A stretch of DNA of 64,000 nucleotides from Prochilodus magdalenae (GCA_024036415.1 JAMWET010005499.1:1-64000); one strand, 5' to 3'. Positions 45,406 to 58,000 are shown, counted from the first letter of the stretch. Notes: a model not told the origin generated them from the sequence alone. Made by a program: numbers and translations.

Positions 45406-46260
45406 CAGTCAGCTTCATAATTATTACAATCTAGACAAAGATACAGTAATGGATAATATCTTGGTGATTGATTAGCCGATGCAGAAAACAGAAAAACACT
45501 TATCACAAACATTTTCCACTAAACCGCATGGGCCATGATTATTGGAACCCTTTGAAAACTTTAGAAACAAATTTAAGTTAAACATGTTTCCATGTATATT
45601 GGGTGTCCAGGAACATCCGAGTAGTCATCCATGACTTCTTAAGAGTCTAAAGAGTCTTTCAGACTTTTAAAATCGTATTAATCTCGCTGTCTCAGCTAAA
45701 AGATTAGAACTGGGTCATGGTAGCATTTACCAGAAGGGCAGTGTTCCAAGACGTGTGGTCCAAATCATGTGCCCGTCATAGTCCCTGGTCCTCAGTGGAA
45801 GCCTGTGGAGTAAGCTGATGAAGGGACTAAAGAAAGGCTCTAGCACCCTGCAGGACCTTCAGAGACCCTGCAGTGAGGAGCACGGTGTTGAGAATGATCC
45901 ACTTCCCAATTAATACCCACTTTGTGGTCACTGCGTCATGGATGCATTTTCCAAGAGAGCGGTGCTCTCCTGATCTGAACCTCAGATGAGGAGAGCAAGA
46001 AAAGAGAGGACCTAGCACCCTGCAGGACCCTCAGAGACCCTGCAGTGAGGAGCAGTCTCAGATTCTTTTCTCTCTATTCTCCAATCTCATTAAGCTTTAC
46101 AGGAAGAGACTCAGTGCTGTTATGCTGGGAAAGACAGGCTGCACACAGTATCAAGTGGTGCCCAATAAGTATGATACATGTTGTTTTATTGAAATAAGAG
46201 CTTTAGTTAAAGGTTCAATTCTTTTTTAGATTTTCAGCATAAGACTGAAGCATTAACACC
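45406..46260. mobile_element. Possible Tc1-like non-autonomous element
   Basis: The left side has TACAGTCAGCTTCATAATTA and, inside, CATGATTATTGGAACCCTTT; such ends resemble fish Tc1 terminal repeats (CATAATTATTGG type). At the right, GTGCCCAATAAGTATGATAC and a TTTTATTGAA tract recall the opposite end. I could not match the two termini base for base, and no transposase motif is readable. An internal 43 bp direct repeat is listed separately. Confidence 0.35.
45840..46054 (+). repeat. 43 bp direct repeat spaced 172 bp
   Basis: CTAGCACCCTGCAGGACCTT and the following sequence (45840-45882) recur at 46012-46054 with one mismatch in 43. The two copies have different flanks, so only the short segment was duplicated. 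Confidence 0.9.
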
Positions 46261-46403
46261 AAAGGCGATTTTTAAATTTTTATATTTACCTATCTCTACC
46301 AAGGATGCCAGTGGTTATGGAGGTGGCTGTATGTATTTGTAAACAAACAGTAGTAATATAACCCTTTATAATGTTTCTGGATTGTATGGATAATAATACG
46401 CTC

Positions 46404-47050
46404 GTCATCAAAAGAATAGTTGCACAAATAGATGCACACAGAAGGAATCTATTGACAGAAATGACATCATGAGACATGAATGATTGGAGTTTCACACACC
46501 CCTGCACATGTGACATAAGCAAGGACGGGCCTTATCTCTGTACCTGATTAACCCAACAGCCACAGTTGTGGACATTCAGCAAGCAGTGATGCCCTCCATG
46601 AGTCATCCGGTTAGGGCCTGCACCATTGGAAGATGGCTGCACGACACAGGACTACATGCACACAGACCTTTACAACGACTGCCCCTAACACCATGTCAAC
46701 ATCAGCATAGACTGAGTGACTCAGAATAGCAGCATGAAGATGACCAACAAATCTGTGTGCGGAGGCACCGTGGTCAGCATCAAATGAGCAGTATGTTGTC
46801 CCACGTCCAGAAGGCCTGGAGTCAGTCCACCTCCACCCCTACAGCACAACCTGCAGAAACTGTGTAAGAATTTTTAAGTTGTATGGGATGGATTATCGCA
46901 GGACACCATTAGGGACCTCTACAACTTAATGCCGAGACGTCTGGCATGTTCCATTAGAAAACATGGCGGCATGATGCCATACTGAGAGACACAACTTCTG
47001 TATGTGTAGCTCAATAAATATCGCCCATATTTATAAATATAATACATGAT
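46404..47050 (+). mobile_element. Tc1-derived family A (copy 3), best C-terminus
   Basis: Starts in TCATCAAAAGAATAGTTGCA and runs through AACCCAACAGCCACAGTTGT, GTGATGCCCTCCATGAGTCA and CGACTGCCCCTAACACCATG. The plus frame ends VWDGLSQDTIRDLYNLMPRR, then LACSIRKHGGMMPY and a stop, the typical Tc1 C-terminus (MPRR...GGxxxY), followed by TAGCTCAATAAATATCGCCC. Residues equivalent to FQQDNA and PDLNPIE are not found between the N-terminal remains and this end, so the core is deleted. The right terminus seen at 52190 is absent here. Confidence 0.8.
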
Positions 47051-48424
47051 AAATGAGTGTATCTCCTTGATTATGGCTTTGAAGTTCATAAATTTCAGTC
47101 TTTACATGATCTTTGACTTAACATTTTGCCTGGTTTGTCTAAAGACCACATTTGTAAGAACATGTCTTCTGTTCCACTACACAAGAGGTTATTGTTCAGG
47201 TTAACTTTCTTCCTTCAGTTTTTAATATTCCAAGTGTTTTGTTTTTCTTAGCTGCAAAAGCACAGTGTCCATTTGTACCCTCTCATTTGAAAGAACTTGC
47301 ATCATCAAATTAATAGACAGTATAATTGCCAAAAAGACAAAGTGCCTCTGACCATGGAACATAATTAAGCTCTGTTCTCAAAAAGGCTATCACTGTGCTC
47401 CAACTCAAAATGTTCTCTCTCCAGGAAACAATTTTCAAACAGCCATTTAATGAGTACGGATGAATCAATAAATCCAGAACACTATGTCCTTTACCTGAAG
47501 TACCCGATTTAGCCAGAGATGCAAACCAGCTCAGCAGTTTTCAACTGTCTCTGTTGTCAATGCCATAAAAATAGAATTCTGATTTGCTCTGTTGTTTATA
47601 TACTGGGTGTACTTTGTCTTTGTGCATCCACTAACTGATGGACAAAGTGGTTCTATCCACGGTATCTTAGCTCCCAGTGATACTTTGAGTGGTTTATAGG
47701 CAGAACGTCTGGCAAGGCATACACAGATAACACATAAGACGAACACAGCAGACATATGGACAAATAAAACTAAAAAACGTTCCTCCCATATACTCTCATT
47801 CATTTTCACAAGAGTTTTGCACTTCCTTTAGTATATGGAAGGAACGGGGGATGAATAAATACGACATAGAGGAGAGCATGTCAGTATGTCTGTGAATTAG
47901 AGTTTGGGATCTACATTGATTGAGTACACGCAGTTTGGTGGCTGTTAGGATTAAATACAACAGGGTTTGGGTGAAGGTGAAAATGAGTGGGACTCCATAG
48001 GGGGAACAGGTGATGGGGGAAAACAAAGACGATTTCAGTTGTGCACGGAGGTCTGCCCTGAGCAGTAGAGCGGCGTATACATTCATTCTTATCACAAAAA
48101 AAATGAACATATCAAAGTATTTCTGAAAGTCATAGCAGTCGTTCCAAATCAGACCCATATATCTAGAAAACTGCAGGACCAGTCAGCGGACAAAAATGCG
48201 CAATCACAAAATATCAATCATTTGTTTTGCTGAGATGCTTAAATTCTTGTACGCCTGGGTGTTTGTAACTTGCACGAGAGAAACGCTTTAGTCAGAGAAG
48301 TCTGTTTGAAGCCCACTTCAGGTACTTCCATAAAGTCATTTCATTTTAGCTGTTTGAACCGCTGTTAGAACACTGCATTAAAAACAAGGGAAACTAATCA
48401 GAACAGAGCTCGTTAGATCACATA
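47051..48424. other. Unannotated sequence with overlapping minus-strand frames
   Basis: Two minus frames, 48158-47796 and 47809-47531, overlap by a few bases. The second starts at ATG 47803 and has a hydrophobic stretch (FVHMSAVFVLCVICVCL) that could span a membrane. The opening MNESIWEERF reminded me of fish odorant-receptor-like N-termini, but nothing after it matches such a receptor. I treat both as chance frames. Confidence 0.25.
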
Positions 48425-48938
48425 CAGGGGTTGGACAGTGAAACTGAAACACCTGTCATTTTAGTGTGGGAGGTCTCATGGCTAAATTGGACCAGCCTGG
48501 TGGCCAAGCTTCATTAATTGCACATTGCACCAGTAAGAGCAGAGTGTGAAGGTTCAGTTAGCAGGTAAGAGCACAGTTCTGCTCAAAATACTGCAATGCA
48601 CACAACATTATGGGTGACATACCAGTTGTTGGTGCACGTCTTGCTGGCACATCTGTGACCAAGACAGCAAGTCTTTGTGATGTATCAAGAGCCACGGTAT
48701 CCAGGGTAATGTCAGCATACCACCAAGAAGGACAAACCTCCACCAGCATCACGTAGTGACCTGGCCACTATCCTGCAAGAAGAATGGCTTAAAATCCCTC
48801 TGACCACTGTGCAGGACTTGTATATGTCATTTACAAGACCAACTGACGCTGTATTGGCCGCAAAAGGAGGCCCTACACCATACTAATAAATGATTGTGGT
48901 CTAAAACCAGGAGTTTCAGTTTCATTGTCCAACCCCTG
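48425..48938 (+). mobile_element. Tc1-derived MITE, family C copy 2
   Basis: TA flanks at 48423-48424 and 48939-48940. Terminal inverted repeats are about 31 bp: CAGGGGTTGGACAGTGAAAC onward at the left and its complement ending TTTCATTGTCCAACCCCTG at the right, with 29 of 31 positions paired. The inside is nearly identical to copy 1 at 25065-25582, with the same fusion of helix-turn-helix to transposase C-terminus. It differs by an 18 bp deletion, and copy 1 has lost part of the left inverted repeat. Complete at both ends. Confidence 0.95.
48610..48756 (+). CDS. Open 48-codon frame: transposase N-terminal HTH only
   Basis: ATG 48610 to TAG 48754-48756. Same frame as 25235-25399 but with six codons missing in frame after MGDIP; it keeps VTKTASLCDVSRATVSRVMS. 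The catalytic domain is absent. Keeping the frame open in two copies despite an 18 bp indel is notable but not proof of function, given how similar the copies are. Confidence 0.4.
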   Translation: MGDIPVVGARLAGTSVTKTASLCDVSRATVSRVMSAYHQEGQTSTSIT

Positions 48939-51680
48939 TATATCAATAGAACCATGTCACATGATAACGTTCTTTAAACAGGTGTTAAATGCTACGAACC
49001 TACTATCAAGGTTACTATCACCATCACTGAGAACAATTCTGACTTGGTGAGCCACATCACTCTAGCTGGATGACTGTTTACATCTGTATGATTTAAGTAT
49101 GCACCCCTTCCAGAGTTCCCCAAATTCCCATTTACATCCTGTAACATTAAAATATCCTACACAACTTTTTCCTTCTGCTAGAAAGTTATCATTTTCTGAG
49201 ACCTGACAGTGAAAATCTGTAACCGGCTTACTCTGTATCCTATGTTTAGATATGTATACCAATGCTGAGCATGTGATCTTTGGGGGATGTTTTTTACTAA
49301 AACCACAATGTAATTTCCTACATATGTTAGTGGACATTTCCTAGGGCACTTTGGCCATTGCCCCCCCTCAACCCCCTTACAGGGTGGAGCTTACCCAGTT
49401 CACACCATTGTTTTCAAAGTTCCCAGCCCAGGATGGCAGGGAGCGTCCAAAAGCAATTCCTGCCCTTAACTTTTCTCAGCATTGAAGAGCACCAGGCCTG
49501 AGCTCAGCCAAAACAAAGACGTATGCAAACTCAGCTAAAGTGAGACTTTTCATTTCAAATATATGCAGAAAATTTACATAGTTCCACAAGAAGTCAATTC
49601 AGCACAGTGAGCCGGTAAAACATAACTCAGAAGCACAATGCAAATACCAATTACCTGAGTTTCCTTATAGGTTCTGGAGAACGACTGCCTTAATAGATTT
49701 TGAGTTCCCCTTAAATTTTTTGTACGTTGCTGTTTTAAAGGCTGGGCCCATTGTTCAAAAGATTAGAATTAATATTCTCAGTTATACAGGTTGTAAATTA
49801 ATGCATACAATTATTCTAAAATGCTAATTCTGTGTCACCTGAGTACATAAAAGCTTGAAAGCCATAAAAAACATTAAAAAGGTTTGATCTGGAATGATGG
49901 CCACAATTCTAACATGACTGATAAAAGCTGTACATTAATCTTGAATTAAGGCATGACAATGTACCTTCCAATGTCCATTATTATATTTAAATATGACAGA
50001 TAATGTCACAACATTTAAAAGACAACATCTTTGTTTTCCCACAAATTTTATAATAGTAATAGGAGTAGACACATTTGCTTGTCAGAGCATCCTCTGATTT
50101 GTCAATTCATTGCTGTGCACCAGCAGGCGAGGAAAACCAAGATAAACTACCAATATTTGCCCTCCACCTCTCTCCACACCCACCCATCACTCAACGAAAG
50201 CTATCTCAGGGACTCTTTCTGCTATGCTTCAGTTGGAAAGGTGTCACAGAATGGATAGAAAATGCCTCATGGTTTCTCATTCCTGATGACTTTAGGCCTC
50301 GAGTCTAAAAAGTGGGGATAAAATCTCAAGGCAGAAACAACAAAACTGAAAACGAGAAGTCTCCTGAGGAGAATGGAAGATGTAGCAATAGCAAAGTGTT
50401 GAAAATTGATCATTCTTGAGGCTAATATATATACCTATGGTTAAGCAAATGGACCGTACTTAATGGCCCTTGCAACTGGACATTAAATGAAAGAAAGCTG
50501 AAGCTGGAAAGAGTTAAAAGAAAGTCTCAGGATTTCACACAGTGTTGTATGTACTGTGTGTCTGAACCCCCACTAACTTTTTTTGAAATGGTTTAAAACT
50601 TCACACTGGCATTTTCTGTGTGGCAAAGTGTCACTAAACTACCTCCAATAGTGCTGCCAGTGCGGTTAATGTTTCCATTAAACGCTTGCAGACAGATAAT
50701 CCACGGTTCAGTACAGTGTTCATTTCCCTGTTTTGGTCATTAAGCCAAACTGTAAAAGTCGTGTACTTTGGGGTGAGCAGATGTGCGCCTATAATCTCTG
50801 GCAAATAGGCAAGCTAAGTGGCTGCAGGATAGCTTGTGGTGATCAGTCAGACTGTTGATTGTAGATGGAGCTGAGGTCAGCAGAGGGGAGGTGACAGAAC
50901 AGGAGCATTTAGCTTTACGATAAGCTATGTAATAAACGTTTAACTGTTATGTAAGCAGGTTTACAGCCACCTTTCTCTTTCCCTCTCTCTCTTTCTCTCC
51001 AGATGGCACACTATGCAAATTATTGCCATATGATCTCCTTTCCTGTCTGTTTGCCACCTCGCCCTACACAAGTCTTTTGTGGCTGATATGCATTGTACAC
51101 GGAGTAATTAATAAGTTGTGCACTTTAGAAAATTGAGTTTCCCTCAAATAGTGTACATGAAATTATCATCTTGGCTCAATAAACCTAAGTTTATAATTCA
51201 ATAAGTCACTTATAACTGCAACCTATATATACAGTATATTATATTATTTAAAATGGTGGTAATTTGGTTATTTTTAAGACTATGCTCATGAATGGCTTGT
51301 GATTGGCTATGTTCATTAATAGTTATTAATGAGGTCGTTAACATCTTAAAAATCATTTCTAAGCAGTTACATTCCTAAAGTTCCTTGCCGTATAGAGAGT
51401 CACTATTCATCTATACTAGTAAAGCTCTTCCTGCTGGTTACTCATCCTACTTATTTCTTCTCCATCAGTTGATATAATACCTGCCAGCCTTGGATATTCA
51501 TCAGATATAACAGCAAGTGCACTAGTATTGCTGGCACAGAACCAGAAGTCTATTTGCCATGGTAAAAATTAGAGCATGTTATTCCCATCATGGACCCTTT
51601 TATAAAAAAAAAAAAGAAACAAAAAGAAACAGAAAAAAAAAACGCTGAACATTGCATAATCTGTTTGTTATATATACAAA
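48939..51680. other. Unannotated sequence
   Basis: About 2.7 kb without a recognised repeat family or coding frame. There is a CT-rich tract near 50980-51000 and a poly-A/AAAAAGAAAC tract at 51604-51642. The frames at 50031-50308 have no motif. Confidence 0.35.
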
Positions 51681-51733
51681 CTGAATGTCCGTAACCGTGG
51701 CTGTACGGTCACTCCATGAACGTTATATATATT

Positions 51734-51770
<37 letters not shown>

Positions 51771-51837
51771 TTATATATATTAAAAATATATATAACGTTC
51801 GTGGAGTGACCTTACAGCCACGGTTATGGACATTCAG
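51681..51837. repeat. 54 bp inverted repeat with (TA)n loop
   Basis: The left arm 51681-51734 (CTGAATGTCCGTAACCGTGG onward) pairs with the right arm 51784-51837 at about 51 of 54 positions. The loop of about 49 bp is mostly TA dinucleotides. The right arm is normal internal family A sequence, so the left arm is the derived, inverted copy. Confidence 0.9.
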
Positions 51838-52203
51838 TGAGCAGTGATCACCTCCATGAGTCATTCTGTTAGTTCCAGCACCTTTAACAGATGGCTAGAT
51901 GACACAGTACTACAAGCACACAAACCATTGTGACGACTGCCTTTAACACCACGTCAATGTCACCAAAGACTACAAAGGTGTCAAGGCTGTTATGGAGTGC
52001 CTCAGAATGGCAGTAGGTCATCTTCAGTGACGAGTCCTGATTTTGACTTGGCGCAGACGACCACCAAAATATTAAGAGAGACACTCCTGTATGTGTAGCT
52101 CAGTAAATCCTGCCCAAATCATCTAAATTCATCATCACTTTTTGTTGCTGACCACCTTTACCTTCCTTCAGAACAGCATTGCAATCCGACACTATTTTTT
52201 TGA
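51681..52203 (+). mobile_element. Tc1-derived family A (copy 4) with fold-back left end
   Basis: From about 51800 rightward it follows family A: GACATTCAGTGAGCAGTGAT, CCTCCATGAGTCATTCTGTT, TGTATGTGTAGCTCAGTAAA, and a right terminus GCATTGCAATCCGACACTAT plus TTTTTTGATGATGAAT. That terminus is the complement of the left ends at 29451 and 61186. The left part is rearranged: 51681-51734 is the inverted copy of 51784-51837 around a TA-rich loop. No catalytic core. Confidence 0.72.
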
Positions 52204-52961
52204 TGATGAATTTCTATAATAAATTTTGCTTTTTACTTTCAGGTAGCATCATGCGGGAAAGGATTAAAGCCTTCCTAGACAGTCCTAGAACTGAACAGCA
52301 GACAGTAAGATAATATGATTTATCAAAGAATGACTGACTTAACCCAAATAAAATCATAACCAAATAGCTAGAAGAAGTGTAATAATCTTACACTGGACAC
52401 AAAACACACTTCAGTAGACACTCAGGGCTTTATAATCACTGCAGCATTAATCGGTTTCAGTTTGTATGCTGCTGCAGATGAGACCCGCATGCCAGTAAGC
52501 AGAGGAAGTGAGCATGCATCCTTTCTGCTTCCCTCAGCACAGGTTCCCAGGATTGTGTGTGGTTAAACACCCCCACCCGCTTGCTGGCTGCCTGTGGGCT
52601 TCCATACAGATCAACACTGATACCCCATGTGGTGCAGCCACATCACGGACTAATGCTACGCTTAACTTACCATCAAAGTTGGTAGCTAGCCAGATAATGT
52701 TCGTGACAGGAGCGATAGCTTTAATAGTGTATTCATGATGTATGTCATGTATGATAAAGTTTGTGATTCATTTAGCTTCTCAGAGCAGCAAACTCGATGG
52801 CCAATACTGTAGGTTTAACGAATTAGTATGTTTGTGTGCAGGCTGACCTACAGCAAATCACATTTATAGATAGATAATAACAGGGACTACTGATGACGGG
52901 ATGAGCAGCCATGTGAATTTGACGTCATACACCACCAAGCATGACTTCCCAGTGCAAGGTG
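52204..52961. other. Unannotated sequence
   Basis: No repeat family or convincing coding frame recognised. Confidence 0.4.
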
Positions 52962-53454
52962 TTACATCTCTGTCTGTCTGTCTGTTTGTCTGCCTGTGCT
53001 TGTTCATGTCTCACAACGCCCCCTCTGGTTACTTTGTCTTAGCACAGCTCTGCCTGCTTCCCCTAGCTCTGCCCACTCCCACATCTGAGACCTATCTGTT
53101 ACCCATTAGGACGTGTATTTAGACCCCTTTGACCGGTCTGTTGTGAAGTCTCTGTGTTTTCCACCCTGTGATAATTCTGTGCTGCTGTTATTCCTCGTGT
53201 TAGTGCTGCGCTGTTGTCTCTTTGTTAGACTCTGTTGTTTTCCTGGTGTAAGTCTTAACCTTGTTCTTGTTTTCATTGTTTGTAGTGTTCGTGTTAGTCC
53301 TCAGTTCTTTACTCTTGTTTAGTTTCAGGTTTCTCTTTTGGACATGTCTTTACTCATACCCTCCTGTGTGTTGACCCCTGTTACCCGGACTCATTCCAAT
53401 TAATCCACTATGCACTTGCATCCCGCCTCAACCCAGTCGTTACACAGGGGGGAA
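52962..53454 (+). mobile_element. LTR-like block, Ty3/gypsy type
   Basis: T/C-rich plus strand running from TGTTACATCTCTGTC to CAGTCGTTACA. A TATA-like GTATTTAGACCCC lies near 53115. The right end resembles the block at 14385-14834 and the general layout resembles the solo LTR at 39105. The flanking pentamers do not match, so either the left end is misplaced or the element is truncated. No internal retroelement genes. Confidence 0.5.
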
Positions 53455-54835
53455 ATTACTTGATTTTTTGCTAGTTGGAAGTGATGGCTTTTCCAGAATC
53501 CAAGAGAATTCTCCATTTCTGCATCGATGGAAAATTGTAAAAATACTAGTTGTAAAGCATGTATTAACTTAACTGGAGGAGCATTCAGCACAAATGATGC
53601 AATGCTTATTTCATTAAGGAGTAGTTTAAATGAAATATTCATTTAATTAAATTCAGTGCCAATTTCAAGGATTACTGGTCTCGTTGGTGGCCAATCAGGC
53701 CTTTTCTCTATGAACACCACAGGTCAGAGGTCAAAAAGTTACAAGCTCTAGTCGATCACACCATTGCCCATGTTCCTCATTCCTACATAGGGAGGTTGGA
53801 CATGGTACACAGAATGTTAGCAATAATAATGAATGGGTTTAAGTTGGACTTTAGAGTCACTACAAAACACTGATTTATAAATGCTAAACGTCTGGTAACG
53901 AGTTTGCCAGCCGGCTAACGGAAACTTGATTGTGTGGCAACAATTACACTTAATATGGCTTTCACATGTACAAAATGAAATAGAAATAAATAATGCCAAG
54001 GTTCTGTACAGTTTGCACTTGTGGACAGAGCATGGATACATTAATTACTGAATGCTCAGTTACCCAGTTACTTTGCTCTTGTCACTAATGAGAGATGTCA
54101 TACTTTTGGTACTGGGACCCAGTAAAATGTGTTACTAGGTATATTACACATTACCAATATAACATTGACTGAATCTATAATTTTATAGCATTTCTCAATA
54201 TTCTCCCACTAAAAATTCAGCATACATAATTTTGAAAACATCATGGGGAATCCATATTGCATTCAACAAGTCGTGACTGCTACTGCTAACCACTGATCTC
54301 TAGGGCATTAAAACTAACTTCATAGTCTGTAAACAGGGAAAACTTGCTCTAGGGATCACAGTACGAGCAAGGCAGGCATGTTTACACCAGCAATGGCTGA
54401 ATTTTTCATTATAGCTGTGGTGCCCCTTTGATCTTAATGATGATTTATATTATAAAGAAAAATTCAACACATTTAGAAGAAACTCCTGATCTGAACACTC
54501 ACCGCTCACTTTATAAGAAACTTTCTTCATCACTAACTGCAGCCTGTAGTCCATTGCCTTCAGGACAACTGGATCACTGCAGACAAGGTATTTTTGGGGT
54601 GGTGGATTGTCCTTATCACGATGACACTGCCATGTTAGTGGCATAGTAGTGTGTATATCATGCATAGCGGTGCTGCTGATGTTTTTCCCTGGTGGTCCAT
54701 CATGGGCCAAGAGCAGCTGACCATTAATGTAGGACTGGTACAGTTTCAAATAGTGGCTGGTGTACAAGCAGCATAATTGTCAACTGCAGGTATTCAGTTG
54801 GCAGCTAAAGATGCTTGCCAGCATTGTCTGCCATT
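53455..54835. other. Unannotated sequence
   Basis: No repeat family or convincing coding frame recognised. Confidence 0.4.
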
Positions 54836-55020
54836 CAAGTCAAATTTATTTATATAATGCTTTTTACAGCAGACGTTGTCACAAAGCTGCTTTACAGAGA
54901 ATCCAGGTCCAAGCCCTCAATAAGCAAGCCAAAGATGACCGTGGCAAGGATAAAGAAACCTTGAGAGGAACCAAGACTTAAATGGGAGGGGGAACCCATC
55001 CTCTTCAGGTCAATCCTGGA
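54836..55020 (+). repeat. Common fish interspersed repeat fragment
   Basis: TCAAATTTATTTATATAATG, CACAAAGCTGCTTTACAGAG, AATAAGCAAGCCAAAGATGA and CCTTGAGAGGAACCAAGACT match, from memory, a repeat abundant in otophysan genomes (TTCAAATTTATTTGTATAGC ... CTTGAGAGGAACCAGACTC). I am not certain of its class; a LINE-type 3' end is possible. Confidence 0.65.
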
Positions 55021-58000
55021 AAGCAACAAACACAAAATTGAACAAGAACTGTTATTAAGTTTCAGATAGAAGACTACGATGATAGTCTATTAGAAAGATT
55101 AAGAGAAGCGTATAGTGTTTTTTGAGGCAGATGAATAAATGTCTGATTAGTCTGTGATTAAACAGCAGGATTGTCAGATGGGCACACGGGATGCAGGTGA
55201 AGCCCTCTCACAGTACACTAGGTCCCCATAGATGTAATGTAGGTTAACAGAGTTAATAGGCCTCCAAAAACCTCTACTTAAGCCTGTGCCATGTATGTAC
55301 GAGAATGTATTACATGCAGTATAAATATACACTAGCTTTTGCACTTACATGTTATGAATTGTTTGTTGTTGATTTGTACATGTGATATATGAGCTGTTCT
55401 GGGTTGGGTTGTGGGGCAGTTTGCGTAGGTTTACTGTCCACTGTCAGTCAAATGGTTAGAACTGATCTGCCTCCTTTTTGGCTGTGTCCACCAGCACTGA
55501 GAAATGGCACTCTTTTCTGCTGGCTCAATAAAAGAGCATTTGCTGAAGGCCCTATGTTTTCCCTATCTCCTTCTTTGCCAAGATGTCCCAGTAGTGTTTG
55601 GCTAGCCAACTTGTTTTGCGTGATTTATCACCTGTACTCTGGACATTATAAGAGCCGGGTTTTAGGGATGGTGTTATTATATTTTGGCAGGTGTTTAACA
55701 ACATGTGTTCTTGTTAGTAGATCATGTTTGGCATCCACAACACTACTAAAACCGATACATACAAAGAATGTGGGACTCCATAAGAAACTTGTAGGCATTC
55801 CATTAAGTATTATCACACATGCTCTTGAGGCATGACCACTAAATACCAAATACCAACAGCGTTCCATTCTTAGCTGACTGGTGATTTGTGAGGAATGTGT
55901 TTCAGTGAAGAAGTTCCCATAAAAAGGTATGCACCAGCACTTCAGAACGGCAGTAGGTGGATAGACGAAATAGTTTAACTGATGATGAGTGAAATTCATG
56001 TCATGCTACTTGAGAGCAGTCATGTACTTTTGAGGGGGAGGGCAAAATAAAAAACAACCACCAATCCATGATTCCCCAAAACTGCGCTTTAATGGATTCA
56101 TGTAAATGAACTAGAGCCTGTAAGAACATCCTAGTAGCTCCTGTGATCATCACGTTCATTAAACATACCAACTCACGGCTTCAGCAACTTTTTTGCCCTC
56201 TTTCTAGGAAATGTATTCACTCATTTCTGCAGTGACAATAGGCTTTTTCTTCACAGAAGCAGTGCTGACGGCTTCTTTGTTCTCTTTGTCCTCCTGTCTC
56301 AGCCTGCTCTGAGCTCTCCACACCTATGTGAGTCAGCAGGATTGGCCTGAATGAACACTGCCCCCTGTTGAGCCTTGTTATGTACCGCAAAAACTGAGTG
56401 GGCCCATCATTGGTAGAAAGCAGGACTGTTTGCTTCAGCATCAGAAGGAATGCATGCACGCAGTATTGGATGACATGGGGGTTCTGGGGAGGGACTCGTA
56501 GTGTAGAAACATGCATGAAGATGTTTTAATATGATAAGGAAAGACAAACATTCGCATGCATGGTTAACAAACAACATGTCAGCACCTTAACTGGGAGGAG
56601 TACAATAACAAATACCTTTGGAAATGCAGAGGTGATGGCTGATTGTTGATAATTAGAAGACAGTGAAGGAGTTTCCACCATGCCAAATGACCTGACTATG
56701 CTCTGAGCACAAATAGGCTTTTCTGTAGTCACTGTAGCATAGAGTAGCAAGTTGTAGGCAATGTGGACTAAAATCCCATTTAACCAATCTCTAATTTGCT
56801 GTACAGAATCTGTAAATTTACAGCATTTAATTCATTTAAATTCCTTCATTTAAAAATCCTACAGCAACAGGAAGCACGCATGGTAGAATTGTCTTCCAAC
56901 ATTATAGAGACTTTGCTTAGCTAATTGGTTTTTGTATGGGACCTTCGGGTTTCCCAGCTGTGGCTCAACTTCAATGATATAGCTTGAGGCAACAGCTTGT
57001 CATGTTTTTCTGTTTTTAATTATTATTATTATTACTTATTTTATTTTATTTTTTGCCATAATTCAAATAAAACACATAAAATGTTAACATTCCCCCCAAC
57101 GGTAACTTTGGACAATGCTACAGTAGTTAGCAATGAAGGCAAAGGTGTTAATTTAACTAGCTTGTAATGTTAATACAAACAAAACCAGTCTAGCTTTTCA
57201 GAAAAACTCTACCTAACAACACCACAGAGTCAATATGGTCAATAACTTTATTTTTATGGAACGATTCTCTTAAGGAGAAATCTCTGCAGGCAGTAACTAC
57301 TGCCCCATGGAGGTGCTCAAAAGCTCTGAACCTTGTAGAACACAAGTCGATCTACAAGCTCTACTCACAGATCAAGGCTCAGCATTACCTTGCTGAGATG
57401 GATTTTAAAGAATGAAGGAAGCAATGTCAAAGTATGCAACCAAACTTGTACAGCCTGAGAGCAAAAAGGACAGCAGCACCAAACCCCCATGGGTCTACTG
57501 TTCACATGCCTAGCTCTGTGGCACAAACAAAATTCAATAGGTTTTTTCCAGAGGTCTGTAAAGCTTGGGGTAACAGTAGCTAAGAAAGAATACATTTGTG
57601 ACCATAGCATGGATAGGCCAGTTAGCCTCCAGTGGCCAGTGGATGCAAGAAATGATGGACTCAATCACGTCAACTGCTCTGGAACGAGGGTTCCTGACAC
57701 ATGTGACGGTCCCAGCCCATGACCTTGCTTCGTAAGTCAGTTCCACCTACTTGCCTGGCCCCATCAGCCGTATAGAGCAGGCTGGTTTGAGGCAGCTGCG
57801 GAGGATAAGGATATGTGTAGCATCCTTCCTCCAAACGACTGATGATAAACATGAGGAAGTGGGATGTGGGTGTGCCAGGAGGAAGTCCCAGCCATCTGCG
57901 TGAGCACTCTCTTCTAGGAGCACAAAGAGGAAACTGAGCCTCGATGTTGGGAAGCAGCTTTGCGCAATTGCCTTCCTCTGCTTTGCACCCTTAGATTGCA

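Noticed and set aside
45086..45420. Long serine- and phenylalanine-rich open frames over the TTTC array
   Set aside because: They are a trivial result of translating a stop-free tetranucleotide microsatellite.
45086..46054. CRISPR-like or regularly spaced repeats
   Set aside because: Vertebrate sequence; the repeats are a microsatellite and one isolated 43 bp duplication, with no repeat-spacer periodicity.
47531..48158. Possible receptor-like minus frames, with an opening MNESIWEERF and a hydrophobic stretch
   Set aside because: Only about ten residues recall fish odorant-receptor-like N-termini. The following sequence does not match any receptor motif, and the frame ends after 90 codons.
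55389..55835. The longest open frame in the window (148 codons)
   Set aside because: No motif or signal, and composition typical of chance frames (rich in L, S, C). It contains an AATAAA string and is overlapped by equally long frames on the other strand.
56217..56516. 99-codon minus frame preceded by an acceptor-like TCCCTCCCCAG
   Set aside because: No recognisable family, no donor site of good quality, and no supporting neighbouring exon.
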